A stretch of DNA of 15,438 nt from Bacteroidales bacterium (GCA_900770215.1 CAAGJW010000059.1:1-15438), one strand, 5' to 3'; shown: positions 1 through 7,278, counted from the first letter of the stretch. Made by a program: numbers and translations. Notes: generated by a model not told the origin, from the sequence alone.

Positions 1-162
1 CTTCAGTGTAGTGCCACACAGTGTGGCAGCAGCGTTCTGCCGCCACCTAACGGGGCTTGACCGCGTGAATGGCGCTGTTTTACAGGGGTTGCGCTCGCCC
101 TGTGGGCTCGCTCCACCGCCTGCCTAAATGTAAACGTTGTAATGACGTGCTTCGTGATACAA
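1..162. other. Window-edge spacer beside the CRISPR array, no gene recognised
   Basis: This stretch lies on the trailer side of the CRISPR array and runs off the window. It holds a perfect 8-base inverted repeat around one central base (TGCCACAC at 12-19, GTGTGGCA at 21-28) and a weaker GGCAG/CTGCC pair at 25-41. A frame open from the left edge ends with a stop at 125-127, but its translation is low-complexity (ending APPPA) and resembles no family I know. It could be the tail of a gene outside the window or simply non-coding. The 12-28 hairpin could end transcripts arriving from the array, but it has no T-run. Confidence 0.4.
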
Positions 163-488
163 GTCTTAATCCTTGTTGTAATGGAAGATGGTCTCTGACA
201 TACAGGATTACATATATCTCGTAAGAATTTACTGTCTTAATCCTTGTTGTAATGGAAGATGGTCTCTGACTCACTAAAGATCTCAATGAATGGGAGGACA
301 TTGGTCAGTCTTAATCCTTGTTGTAATGGAAGATGGTCTCTGACTTTATTGGTGCAATGTGCTTGGTCATGGCTCTTTCGTCTTAATCCTTGTTGTAATG
401 GAAGATGGTCTCTGACATTGGTCGATTTGTTACGAGGAACCGAAACTTCATGTCTTAATCCTTGTTGTAATGGAAGATGGTCTCTGAC
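163..488 (-). CRISPR. CRISPR array, 5 repeats and 4 spacers
   Basis: Five identical 37-base direct repeats lie at 163-199, 234-270, 308-344, 380-416 and 452-488. On the plus strand each begins GTCTTAATCC and ends GGTCTCTGAC. The four spacers (200-233, 271-307, 345-379, 417-451) are 34, 37, 35 and 35 bases and unrelated to each other. Read on the minus strand the repeat ends in GGATTAAGAC, giving an 8-base crRNA handle ATTAAGAC that resembles the ATTGAAAC handle of many type I and III systems; the repeat has almost no internal palindrome. Orientation is set by the leader promoter on the right, so the newest spacer should be 417-451 and the oldest 200-233. There is no degenerate terminal repeat. 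No cas gene is in the window, so the type is inferred from repeat shape only (I-B or III more likely than II). Confidence 0.97.
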
Positions 489-660
489 CGTCAAAAATGG
501 ACCCCTCTGGTTTCCAGGCTATAATGGCGCTTGGAAAGCTGTTGCGCTCTCAAAATTAACAAATTTTAGCGCCTCTGTAAGCGACTGCAAAATTACAATA
601 TTGAAGCAAACTGTCAAAGAGCGATAAAGTTAAATATTGTAAAACTTAACTATCCCTGAA
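489..660 (-). promoter_or_regulatory. CRISPR leader with promoter for the array
   Basis: This is the AT-rich leader abutting the last repeat. On the minus strand it contains TTTG (plus 615-618), a 19-base gap, then TAATTTTG (plus 588-595), a perfect match to the Bacteroidota consensus TTTG/19-21/TAnnTTTG. Transcription should start near 580 and enter the first repeat after about 90 bases. Just after that start is a hairpin: GCGCT at 544-548 pairs with AGCGC at 568-572, and AAAATT at 552-557 pairs with AATTTT at 562-567, with a three-base bulge. The promoter match is direct sequence evidence; activity and any role of the hairpin in spacer acquisition are inference. Confidence 0.75.
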
Positions 661-877
661 AGCAGTCTTGTTGACCTGGATGTTGTCGCCTGATAATCGA
701 TGGCGTGCCGCAGTCGTCGCGCATTTTTTTCGGGATGACAATGTTGCCGCTGCGGCACTATGGTGTGTAGCCAGGGGGCCGTGGCAAGAAATATTGCTTG
801 CGGGCACATGGGCCGCCCATGCATTGTGGCAAAACCAGCGTGGCTGCACGGCATTGCAGGCGTGAAGATGGCGCGCG
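661..877. other. Non-coding spacer downstream of the symporter gene
   Basis: I see no convincing gene here. The stretch contains a 9-base inverted repeat, GTGCCGCAG at 705-713 with CTGCGGCAC at 750-758. The right arm overlaps a shorter perfect palindrome (TGCCGC, T, GCGGCA at 745-757). A third hairpin, CATGGG with CCCATG, lies at 807-821. Any of these could help end the symporter transcript on the minus strand, but none is followed by a T-run in that direction. Open frames through the region are uninterrupted by chance and have no start context or family resemblance. Confidence 0.4.
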
Positions 878-2254
878 CTACTGCTTGTGGCTGGCAAAGT
901 AGGCCTTCATCTCGCGCTTCACGCGGGGGCTCAGGGCCAGCAGGGTGAACATGGTGCACACGGCCATCAGGAAGAAGGCCAGGTCCATGCAGCTCACCAG
1001 CAGGTCGAGCTTGATGACGGCGGCCACGATGATCATGGCCAGGTAGTAGTAGTTGTAGTACTTGGCGTTTTTGGCGCCAAAGAGGTAGTTGGTGCACTTC
1101 TGGCCATAGTAGCTGTAGGAGAACATGGTGGAGAAGGCGAAGAAGAACACGATGACCATGAGCAGGTACTGCCCCACGTGAGGCAGGAGCTGGCCGAAGG
1201 CGCCCAGGGCGATGTAGAGACCGCCGCTCACCTCGCCGGTGCCTATGTTCTGTCCGGCCAGGATGATGGGTATCGAGGTGAGCGTGCACACGATGCCCGA
1301 GTCGATGAGCGGGGCGATCATGGCCACCAGGCCCTCGCGCACGGGCTCGGTATTCATCGAGGCGCCGTGCATCATCGAGGCGGTGCCCACGCCGGCCTCG
1401 TTGACCATGGCAGCCCGGCGGGCGCCCGTCAGGGCAATGCCCACGACACCGCCGGCGATGCCGGCGGGATGGAAGGCCCCGTCGATGATTTGCTTGAACA
1501 CGCCAGGCACCTGGTCGTAGTTGAGCACCATGATCACCACCACGAGAATGAGGTAGAGGGTGACCATGAGTGGCACGACCCTGGCTGCCGTCTTGGCAAT
1601 GCGGTTGATGCCGCCTATGATGACCGTGCCCACGATGAGCACGATGATCACGCCCAGCGTGAAGCGCAGTCCCACGGTGTTTTCAATGCCCATGGGCGTG
1701 GTAAACACGGTGGTGATCGACTCTACCAGCTGGTTGGCCTGCATGAAGCACAGGGTGCCCACCAGGCCAAAGATGGAGAAGGCCACTGCCAGCGGCTTCC
1801 ATTTCTTGCCCAGGCCCTGTGTGATCATGTACATGGGTCCGCCTTGCACCACGCCCTCGCTGTCGCGCCCCTTGTACATGATGGCCAGCGTGCCCTCAAA
1901 GAACTTGGTGCCCATGCCCACGATGGCACTCACCCACATCCAGAAGATCACGCCCGGCCCGCCTATCGACAGGGCGATGGCCACGCCGGCGATGTTGCCC
2001 ATGCCCACGGTGGCCGCTATGGCGCTCATCAAGGCTTGAAACGAGCTGATCTGGCCCGTGTCTTTGCCGGCATGCTTGGCTTGCTTCTGGCGCAGGGCAC
2101 GCATGCTCCACGGCAGTCGCCTGATGCTCACGCCGCCTGAATAGATAAAGAGAAAAAGGCCTCCGCCTATGAGCAGGAAAAACTCGGGATAGCCGCACAA
2201 GAAGTCGCTCAGCCTGATGATGCTCTGGCTTATATTGTTGAAAAATTCTTCCAT
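878..2254 (-). CDS. Alanine/glycine:cation symporter, AGCS family
   Basis: This is an inner-membrane secondary transporter that imports alanine or glycine with Na+ (or H+). The 458-residue product has about ten hydrophobic segments and family hallmarks: GMGNIAGVA near residue 84, GGPMYMITQG near 138, and NEAGVG near 285 followed by the conserved stretch around NTEPVREG. Length matches the family (about 450-550). I chose the ATG at 2252-2254 (MEEFFNN); a TTG two codons upstream is possible but less likely. There is no clear Shine-Dalgarno, as usual in this phylum. The gene stands alone, divergent from the sigma factor gene, with a -7 box about 75 bases upstream. Substrate preference between alanine and glycine, and the coupling ion, cannot be read from sequence. 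Confidence 0.95.
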   Translation of the reverse strand: MEEFFNNISQSIIRLSDFLCGYPEFFLLIGGGLFLFIYSGGVSIRRLPWSMRALRQKQAKHAGKDTGQISSFQALMSAIAATVGMGNIAGVAIALSIGGPGVIFWMWVSAIVGMGTKFFEGTLAIMYKGRDSEGVVQGGPMYMITQGLGKKWKPLAVAFSIFGLVGTLCFMQANQLVESITTVFTTPMGIENTVGLRFTLGVIIVLIVGTVIIGGINRIAKTAARVVPLMVTLYLILVVVIMVLNYDQVPGVFKQIIDGAFHPAGIAGGVVGIALTGARRAAMVNEAGVGTASMMHGASMNTEPVREGLVAMIAPLIDSGIVCTLTSIPIILAGQNIGTGEVSGGLYIALGAFGQLLPHVGQYLLMVIVFFFAFSTMFSYSYYGQKCTNYLFGAKNAKYYNYYYLAMIIVAAVIKLDLLVSCMDLAFFLMAVCTMFTLLALSPRVKREMKAYFASHKQ

Positions 2255-2483
2255 TTGCAATTTCTGTTAATTAATAAGATGACTGTTGAAAAAATTATAT
2301 ACTCTTACCTTGAGCTTTTTTTGATTTTGGATGCAAAGTTAGCAAAAAATGTTGTGGGTTGTGCACTGCCTGGCCCTGCAGTGGCTTTTTTTTGTGGCAT
2401 CGATGCAGTATATTTGCACCTTTGGTGTTATTGTTTTACAGCCACGCTCTCTCGCTCGGGAGTGAGCAAGCTGAATTTTGATA
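2255..2483. promoter_or_regulatory. Divergent promoter region, symporter and sigma factor genes
   Basis: This AT-rich spacer serves two divergent genes. On the minus strand, TAACTTTG (plus 2335-2342) fits the TAnnTTTG -7 box for the symporter and leaves a 5' leader of roughly 75 bases; no -33 TTTG sits at the right distance. On the plus strand, TATATTTG at 2409-2416 fits for the sigma factor gene; the only TTTG nearby is 14 bases away, which is too close. The presumed sigma mRNA leader contains an imperfect hairpin 17 bases before the ATG: GCTCTCTC at 2446-2453 with GAGTGAGC at 2460-2467, one T-T mismatch. The -7 boxes are direct matches; their use is inferred. Confidence 0.5.
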
Positions 2484-3062
2484 ATGGAAGAAGCAGAGAT
2501 TGCTACAGGTTGCAGGCGTGGCGAGCCCAAGGCACAGCGTGCCTTGTACGACCGCTATGCTCCTCGTCTCATGGCCACCATCGTGCGCTATGTGGGGCGT
2601 GGCGATGTTGCACAAGACGTGTTGCAGGACACCCTTGTGCGGGCCCTGCGCGGCTTCTCCCAATTCAAGTGGCGAGGCAAGGGCTCGCTGGGAGGATGGC
2701 TCAACCGCATGGCTGTGAACATGTCGCTCAACTACTTGCGCGACAACCGCCACATGCTGCACGTGGCGAGCATCGACGAGCGGCCCGAGGCCGGCCTCGT
2801 GGCCAGCGAGCCCGAGCCTGCCGATGTGGAGCGCATCGATCTGGCCGATCTCATGCGGCTTGTCGAGGAACTGCCCACGGGCTACCGCACGGTGTTTAAC
2901 ATGTATTGCATCGAGGGGTATTCTCACCGCGAGATTGCCAGTGAGCTGGGCATAAGCGTCAACACCTCATCGTCGCAGCTGGCAAGAGCCAAGGCCCTGC
3001 TGGCCCGCAAGATAAATGACTATGTAGCAAGAAAGGAGATGCACTATGAAACAGGGAATTGA
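2484..3062 (+). CDS. ECF-type RNA polymerase sigma factor
   Basis: This is a group IV (extracytoplasmic function) sigma-70 factor of 192 residues that directs RNA polymerase to a small regulon in response to an envelope signal. Region 2 spans about residues 8-90 (RRGEPKAQRALYDRY, DVAQDVLQDTLVRAL, then the -10-binding stretch WLNRMAVNMSLNYLRD). Region 4 spans about 120-178, with the helix-turn-helix YSHREIASELGISVNTSSS. An acidic linker joins them. The start is the ATG at 2484; an upstream in-frame TTG is less likely. The stop overlaps the next gene by 17 bases, so the two are translationally coupled. That partner is a membrane anti-sigma-like protein, which implies control by sequestration at the inner membrane. 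Target genes are unknown. Confidence 0.95.
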   Translation: MEEAEIATGCRRGEPKAQRALYDRYAPRLMATIVRYVGRGDVAQDVLQDTLVRALRGFSQFKWRGKGSLGGWLNRMAVNMSLNYLRDNRHMLHVASIDERPEAGLVASEPEPADVERIDLADLMRLVEELPTGYRTVFNMYCIEGYSHREIASELGISVNTSSSQLARAKALLARKINDYVARKEMHYETGN

Positions 3063-4296
3063 CAATACCGACTGGACCCAGGCCTTGCGGCGGCGGTTGC
3101 AGCAGGCCGAGCTTCCTGTCGACCAGCAGGCATGGGAGCACATTGCGAGCAGGCTCGAGGGCAAGGCCTCGCCGGCGGCTGCACCCAAGAGGCGCCTGTG
3201 GCCGTGGGTGGCCGCTGCCGTGGCCGCCGCTGTGGCAGTGGCCCTTGTCGTTGTGCCTGCCTTGCTGGCGCCGCAGCCACGCCGCTCGGCACCGGCTGCC
3301 ACGGCGCCTGGCATTGCGGCCGCCCCTGTGCCCGAGCCGGCCCTGGCGCCCGAGCCGGCAACTGCCCATGCGGCAGCCTCGCTGCCTGCCCGGGCACGGC
3401 ACCTTGCAGCCCGCGCTCGCGATGCCAAGCCTCGCGTGCTTCTCGATGTGTCCCCGCAGCAGCCACAGGCATCGCAGCAGCCACAACAAGCACCGCAACA
3501 GTGGGCTCAGGCACCATCCCGCGACACCGCCCAGTGCGAGCCCGCCGACACTGCCCGCGACACTGCCCAGCGTGAGCCGCTGCTGGCCCGTAACGATGCC
3601 GGGCAGGCTGCCCGCCACAGTGCTGCTCCTGACGCGGCCTCGAGCTCGAAATGGACGGGCTATGGCGGCTTCACGGTCAGCTCCAGCCACGACGATGGCA
3701 ACAGCGGCTTCACGGCCCAGGTCTATGGCATGGGCGTGATGATGGCCAGCGGCGGCGGCATGGGCCGCAGCCTGCCAGCCGATGCCATGAGCTACAACTC
3801 GATGCTGCTGGCAGCCAGCGCGGCGCCCAGCTACGACTACAAGCACAAGATCCCCCTCATGGTGGGCTTCACGGTGGGCAAGATGCTCGACTATGGCCTT
3901 GAGGCCACCGTGGGCGGCAGCTTCAGCAGCTACTCGAGCGATGTGACCAACATGCTCAACGGCGACACCTTCGGGCAGACGGTGCAGCTTGTGGGCATCC
4001 CCCTGGGCTTGAGGTGGCATTTTGCCAGCTACAGACATTTCTCGGCCTATGTGGGTGCCGAGGGCATGGTCGAGTGGGTGACCAAGGCAAAGTTTGGCGA
4101 CGAGCATGTGCATGTGGGGCGCGCCCAGTGGTCGGGCAGCGGCATGCTCGGGGTGCAATACTCGCTTGCCCAGCATGTGGCCATCTTTGTCGAGCCCAAG
4201 TTTACGCACTACTTCACCCGCCTCCCGCTCAAGACGGCACGCAGCGAGCACGACGTGAACCTGAACGTGCGTGTGGGCTTGAGCTTCGACTTCTAA
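3046..4296 (+). CDS. Dual-membrane anti-sigma factor with C-terminal beta-barrel
   Basis: This 416-residue protein has a striking layout. Residues 1-48 form a basic, helical cytoplasmic domain placed like an anti-sigma domain. Residues 51-75 form one hydrophobic helix after a KRR stop signal. Residues 76-200 are a low-complexity linker rich in Ala, Pro and Gln, long enough to cross the periplasm, including the near-repeat RDTAQCEP/RDTAQREP. Residues 201-416 have alternating Gly/aromatic strands typical of an outer-membrane beta-barrel and end in Phe (VGLSFDF), a barrel-assembly signal. The layout matches the dual membrane-spanning anti-sigma (Dma) proteins described in Bacteroides thetaiotaomicron, which pair with an ECF sigma and influence vesiculation. 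The 17-base overlap with the sigma gene supports that pairing. The anti-sigma role is inferred from position and architecture, since the N-terminus has no strong motif. Confidence 0.85.
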   Translation: MKQGIDNTDWTQALRRRLQQAELPVDQQAWEHIASRLEGKASPAAAPKRRLWPWVAAAVAAAVAVALVVVPALLAPQPRRSAPAATAPGIAAAPVPEPALAPEPATAHAAASLPARARHLAARARDAKPRVLLDVSPQQPQASQQPQQAPQQWAQAPSRDTAQCEPADTARDTAQREPLLARNDAGQAARHSAAPDAASSSKWTGYGGFTVSSSHDDGNSGFTAQVYGMGVMMASGGGMGRSLPADAMSYNSMLLAASAAPSYDYKHKIPLMVGFTVGKMLDYGLEATVGGSFSSYSSDVTNMLNGDTFGQTVQLVGIPLGLRWHFASYRHFSAYVGAEGMVEWVTKAKFGDEHVHVGRAQWSGSGMLGVQYSLAQHVAIFVEPKFTHYFTRLPLKTARSEHDVNLNVRVGLSFDF

Positions 4297-4398
4297 AGTG
4301 TGCGGCCACTGTCTACCGTTGAAATTTTGAGTGATAGGGTGTGGAATTGCGAGATTTTGACTATTTTTGTCAAGAATATAGTTTGAAATTGACCACTT
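4297..4398 (+). promoter_or_regulatory. Candidate promoter for the AraC-type regulator
   Basis: The 102-base gap is AT-rich compared with its neighbours. TATTTTTG at 4362-4369 fits TAnnTTTG and would give a leader of about 23 bases, but has no TTTG at the right distance. An alternative pair, TTTG at 4356-4359 and an imperfect TAGTTTGA at 4379-4386 with 19 bases between, would leave almost no leader. No terminator hairpin with a T-run is visible after the beta-barrel gene, so read-through is possible. Confidence 0.35.
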
Positions 4399-5295
4399 AT
4401 GATAAAACTAAACGAGATTGAAGAACTCACGTTGAGCGATGTGGTGAAGATGCCCGAAAGCATCAAGTACTTTGACGGCGAGATAGCGTTTGCCGACAAT
4501 GTGAAATCGATCGCGGCACTGCAAGCCACATTCAAGGTCAATTTTGTGGCCTTTGTGTTCTGCCAGGCGGGCACGCTGCAGCTCAGACTCAACAATGTGG
4601 CCTATGTAGTCGAGGCTCACGACGCCCTGTTTGTGAGTGCCAACAGTGTGGTGAGCGACTTGGAGCCCGACGATGACTTCATGTGCAAGATTATCGCACT
4701 GTCGACCAGTTTTGGCATCAATTTTATCAACAAGACCATCTTTGAGGGACTCTTGAGGATATCGAGCAACCCCATCATCAAGTTTGACAACGAGGAGTCG
4801 GAGCTCATGGTGAAATACTATGAGCTGGCTATGTTCAAGATTGGGCATCCGTCGCTCAACTATGGCCGCGAGACGATGCTCGACCTGCTGCGCAGCTTCT
4901 CGCTCGACCTGCTCTCGAGCATCTCCAAGCATGTAGAAGAGAACGAGACTACCATTTTGCGGCAGGGCGATAGGCTCTTTCGCCGCTTTGTGATGCTGCT
5001 GGCTGCCAACGAGAGCAACAATCGCAGCGTGCAGCACTTTGCCAACCTGCTGTGTGTGTCGCCCAAGTATCTCACCAGCATATGCACCCAGAAGTGTGGC
5101 AAGACGGCCAGCGAGCTCATCTCGGCCTCGATCACTGGGCGCATCAAGCAGCTGCTGCAATACAGCGACAAGAGCATCAAGGAGATCGCCTCGGAGATGA
5201 ACTTCGACAACCTTTCATTCTTTGGCAAATATGTGAAGAAGCACTTGGGCGACTCGCCCAACAACTACCGCAAGAAAAACTCCTACGGCAAGTAG
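4399..5295 (+). CDS. AraC family transcriptional regulator
   Basis: This 298-residue DNA-binding regulator has the AraC/XylS plan: an N-terminal cupin-like sensor half (about 1-165) and a C-terminal double helix-turn-helix (about 205-295). The first helix-turn-helix is seen as VQHFANLLCVSPKYLTSICT. The second is IKEIASEMNFDNLSFFGKYV followed by the closing HLGDSPNNYRK, equivalent to the family's usual G-x-SPxxYR. The start is the ATG at 4399. The gene follows the sigma/anti-sigma pair by 102 bases on the same strand and is convergent with the phage-derived portal gene, leaving only 46 bases between stops. Its composition is a little less GC-rich than neighbouring genes. Ligand and targets cannot be inferred. 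Confidence 0.93.
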   Translation: MIKLNEIEELTLSDVVKMPESIKYFDGEIAFADNVKSIAALQATFKVNFVAFVFCQAGTLQLRLNNVAYVVEAHDALFVSANSVVSDLEPDDDFMCKIIALSTSFGINFINKTIFEGLLRISSNPIIKFDNEESELMVKYYELAMFKIGHPSLNYGRETMLDLLRSFSLDLLSSISKHVEENETTILRQGDRLFRRFVMLLAANESNNRSVQHFANLLCVSPKYLTSICTQKCGKTASELISASITGRIKQLLQYSDKSIKEIASEMNFDNLSFFGKYVKKHLGDSPNNYRKKNSYGK

Positions 5296-5315
5296 CGGCG
5301 ACAGACCGTTTTTTT
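5285..5315 (+). terminator. Weak terminator-like site after the AraC gene
   Basis: A run of seven T (5309-5315) follows a short ACGG/CCGT pairing (5285-5288 with 5306-5309) that overlaps the AraC stop codon. The stem is only four pairs with a long loop, so this is a weak candidate. Confidence 0.25.
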
Positions 5316-5341
5316 GCTTTCCCCCTCTCGCGACCCGCGTG

Positions 5342-6727
5342 TCACAGCCGGCCGAGCTTGGCCTGCCGGCTCTGGCGGAAGGCGTTGAACGTGTCGAAGA
5401 TGTCGGCAAGTGCCATGGCGGCATTGTCGGCCTGGGTCTGGTAGAGGGTGGAGCTGCCGCGCGTGTCCACGTTCTGGCCGCGCAGCGCCCCCGACACGCC
5501 CGATATCTGCTCGAGCATCTTGAGCTGCAGCTCGATCATGGGGTAGGCGCCGAAGTTGGTGTTGTTGGCCGAGATTTGCTCGGGTTTGGCCTCGCCCAGC
5601 TGCGGGTTGTAGGGCAGCACGCCGTCGCAGCTGCGCCACACTTGCCTCACCTGGCTCCAGGTGAAGCCGTCGGGCATGGCATTCTCGGGGTAGAGCAGCA
5701 CGCCCTTGGCGCTGGAGTTCATCACGTGGTCGACCATTGTCACCAGGCGGTTCACGAGCTTCTGCTGGTCGATCATGTCCTCGATGAAGCTGTGTATTTC
5801 GCCATCGGTGAGCGGGTAGAAACGCATCACATAGGGGTGGCTGCCGTGACGGTAGGGCGAGTCATACTCGGCGAGCACGTCGCCCATGGGCGAGAACCAG
5901 CGGCAATGCCAGGTGGTGGCGATGTCCCAGCTCACGCTCATGTCGGGGTTGCTCTTCAGCTTCTTGAGCTGGCTGATCGGGGCTACCGACACCTGCGAGG
6001 TGGCGCGGTTGTGGCATGTGAGCACCTCGTGGCTCTCGAGTGTCCACACCTCGATGGCACGGCACTTGCTGGTGGGGCAGTACCAGAAGTCGGTGCCGCT
6101 CTGCGAGTCGGCCCCCAGGGCTGTGGCCAGGCTGGCGGTGCGCCCCTCCACATCCTCGCTGTAGAGGCGTCTCACCCAGGCAGCCTTGCGTCGTGATCCG
6201 GCGGCCACCTGCTTGATGAGTGCTGCCACGCTCAAGTCGTGCACCTGGCCCACGATTTCGCAGTCGCGGGCCAGCGGGTCGGCGATGGCGTTGATGAAGA
6301 AGCGGTTCACGCTCACATTGCTCACCTGCTTGTGCGTCTCGAGCAGGTCGTGCACCAGGTCGACGCGTTGCAGGCACACGCCCGAGATGAGAAACTCCTC
6401 GAGCAGGCGCGAGTCGAGCTCGTCGGTCTCGGCAGTGCTGGCTGCCTTGCCGGCGCTGCCGGGCTGGACCTTGTCGAGATACTGCGAGCGAAAGCGGCCC
6501 ACGATGCTTTTCACCAGCTGCCGCAGCACGTTGTTGGTGATGGGCGGATGCCCCTCCTTGTTGTAGCGTTCCCAGTCGCTGATGCGGCGGCCGGCGGCGT
6601 CGAGCGATGTGTCGCCCCACTGGTCGCCATAGGTGAAGCGCTTGTTGCGCTCGCGGCGCGTGCGCAACGGGCTTGCGGCGTTCCATGCCGTGAAGGCGGC
6701 ATGCAGTATTGCAGTGTTGTTGTTCAT
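5342..6727 (-). CDS. P22-like phage portal protein, probably truncated
   Basis: The portal forms the dodecameric ring through which phage DNA enters and leaves the capsid. The 461-residue product shows features I associate with P22-type portals in Bacteroidales: RFTYGDQWGD near residue 31, NNVLRQLVKSIVGRFR at 65-80, a central region ending with DQQKLVNRLVTMVDHVMNSS, and EQISGVSGALRGQN then YQTQADNAAMALADIF near the end. Family members usually run well beyond 550 residues, with another helical and barrel domain after this point; here the frame stops at RQAKLGRL, 46 bases from the convergent AraC gene. It starts 27 bases after the M15 peptidase gene, so both share a transcript. No terminase, capsid, tail or integrase gene is in the window. 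The frame is open and GC-rich like the host, so it is either a recent relic or kept for some use. The family call is from pattern memory. Confidence 0.75.
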   Translation of the reverse strand: MNNNTAILHAAFTAWNAASPLRTRRERNKRFTYGDQWGDTSLDAAGRRISDWERYNKEGHPPITNNVLRQLVKSIVGRFRSQYLDKVQPGSAGKAASTAETDELDSRLLEEFLISGVCLQRVDLVHDLLETHKQVSNVSVNRFFINAIADPLARDCEIVGQVHDLSVAALIKQVAAGSRRKAAWVRRLYSEDVEGRTASLATALGADSQSGTDFWYCPTSKCRAIEVWTLESHEVLTCHNRATSQVSVAPISQLKKLKSNPDMSVSWDIATTWHCRWFSPMGDVLAEYDSPYRHGSHPYVMRFYPLTDGEIHSFIEDMIDQQKLVNRLVTMVDHVMNSSAKGVLLYPENAMPDGFTWSQVRQVWRSCDGVLPYNPQLGEAKPEQISANNTNFGAYPMIELQLKMLEQISGVSGALRGQNVDTRGSSTLYQTQADNAAMALADIFDTFNAFRQSRQAKLGRL

Positions 6728-6754
6728 GATAGTGTGATGGTGTCGTGTGTGTTA

Positions 6755-7153
6755 CTAGTCGATTGAGAAATAGCTGCGTCGGTTGCGAGGCCCGTGTGAC
6801 ACGTGCAGCCACTGGTGGCCATGCTCGTCGATGGCCTGGTCCACGGGCAGTTGCAGCTGTTGCAAGAGCTTGTAGAGGCGGGCGTTGTCGCGCGGGCTGC
6901 CGGCCACGAGGTCGGCGGCCTGCCCCAGCAGGTGCTGGCTGCCGGGCACGCCGCCCACGGCCTTGTTGAGCCGCGGGCAGCGGTAGCCGCTTGTGACTGT
7001 GATAGCCCGCCCCCAGGCCTGGCGCAGCGGGTCGAGCACGTGCTCGACCAGGAGCTTGAGGCAGGTCACCGCCTCGGGCGGGGGAGTGTTGTCGATGCCC
7101 AGGCGGGCGGCAGTGCTCGAGTGAGTGAGCTCGTCGATGGTGAAATACTTCAT
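6755..7153 (-). CDS. M15-family peptidase, phage endolysin type
   Basis: This 132-residue protein is a zinc peptidase of the M15 (Peptidase_M15_3) family, whose phage members cut peptide cross-links in peptidoglycan to lyse the host. The active site looks complete: SGYRCPRLNKAVGG at 55-68, then SQHLLGQAADL at 72-82 with zinc ligands His74 and Asp81, and WLHVSH at 115-120 with His117. The N-terminus (MKYFTIDELTHSSTA) is typical of the family and has no signal peptide, so export would need a holin or lysis, and no holin is visible. I chose the ATG at 7151-7153; longer in-frame starts run through the promoter. It lies 27 bases upstream of the portal gene. Some hosts keep such genes for other uses, so a domesticated role is possible. 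Confidence 0.9.
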   Translation of the reverse strand: MKYFTIDELTHSSTAARLGIDNTPPPEAVTCLKLLVEHVLDPLRQAWGRAITVTSGYRCPRLNKAVGGVPGSQHLLGQAADLVAGSPRDNARLYKLLQQLQLPVDQAIDEHGHQWLHVSHGPRNRRSYFSID

Positions 7154-7205
7154 GGTGTGTGCGTGTTTTGCGTTTGATGATTGGAGTGTGTTTTTTTTGT
7201 TGCTG

Positions 7206-7213
7206 CAAAGGTA
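7206..7213 (-). promoter_or_regulatory. -7 box upstream of the M15 peptidase gene
   Basis: On the minus strand TACCTTTG matches TAnnTTTG and is followed by an A-rich leader of about 45 bases to the ATG. No TTTG lies 19-21 bases upstream, so the match is partial. Confidence 0.45.
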
Positions 7214-7278
7214 GCTGCGGGCAGCGGGCTGGGTGTAGGATGAAATGTGGCGCGCCTGGGGCTGCCCAGGCACAAAAG

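Noticed and set aside
124..160. Possible degenerate sixth CRISPR repeat sharing GTTGTAATG at 136-144
   Set aside because: Only this 9-base core matches; the rest aligns at chance level and would leave a 2-base spacer.
630..1289. Minus-strand frame of 219 codons extending from the symporter gene into the 661-877 spacer
   Set aside because: Most of it overlaps the symporter in another frame, and the part in the spacer has biased composition with no recognisable domain.
887..2140. Plus-strand open frame of 417 codons over the symporter gene
   Set aside because: It is antisense to a clear transporter and its translation is rich in His, Gly, Asp and Glu, the usual shadow of a GC-rich membrane protein gene.
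5283..5639. Frameshifted continuation of the portal gene in another minus-strand frame
   Set aside because: The frame overlaps the intact portal end and its translation is Arg/Pro-rich shadow sequence, not the missing portal C-terminus.
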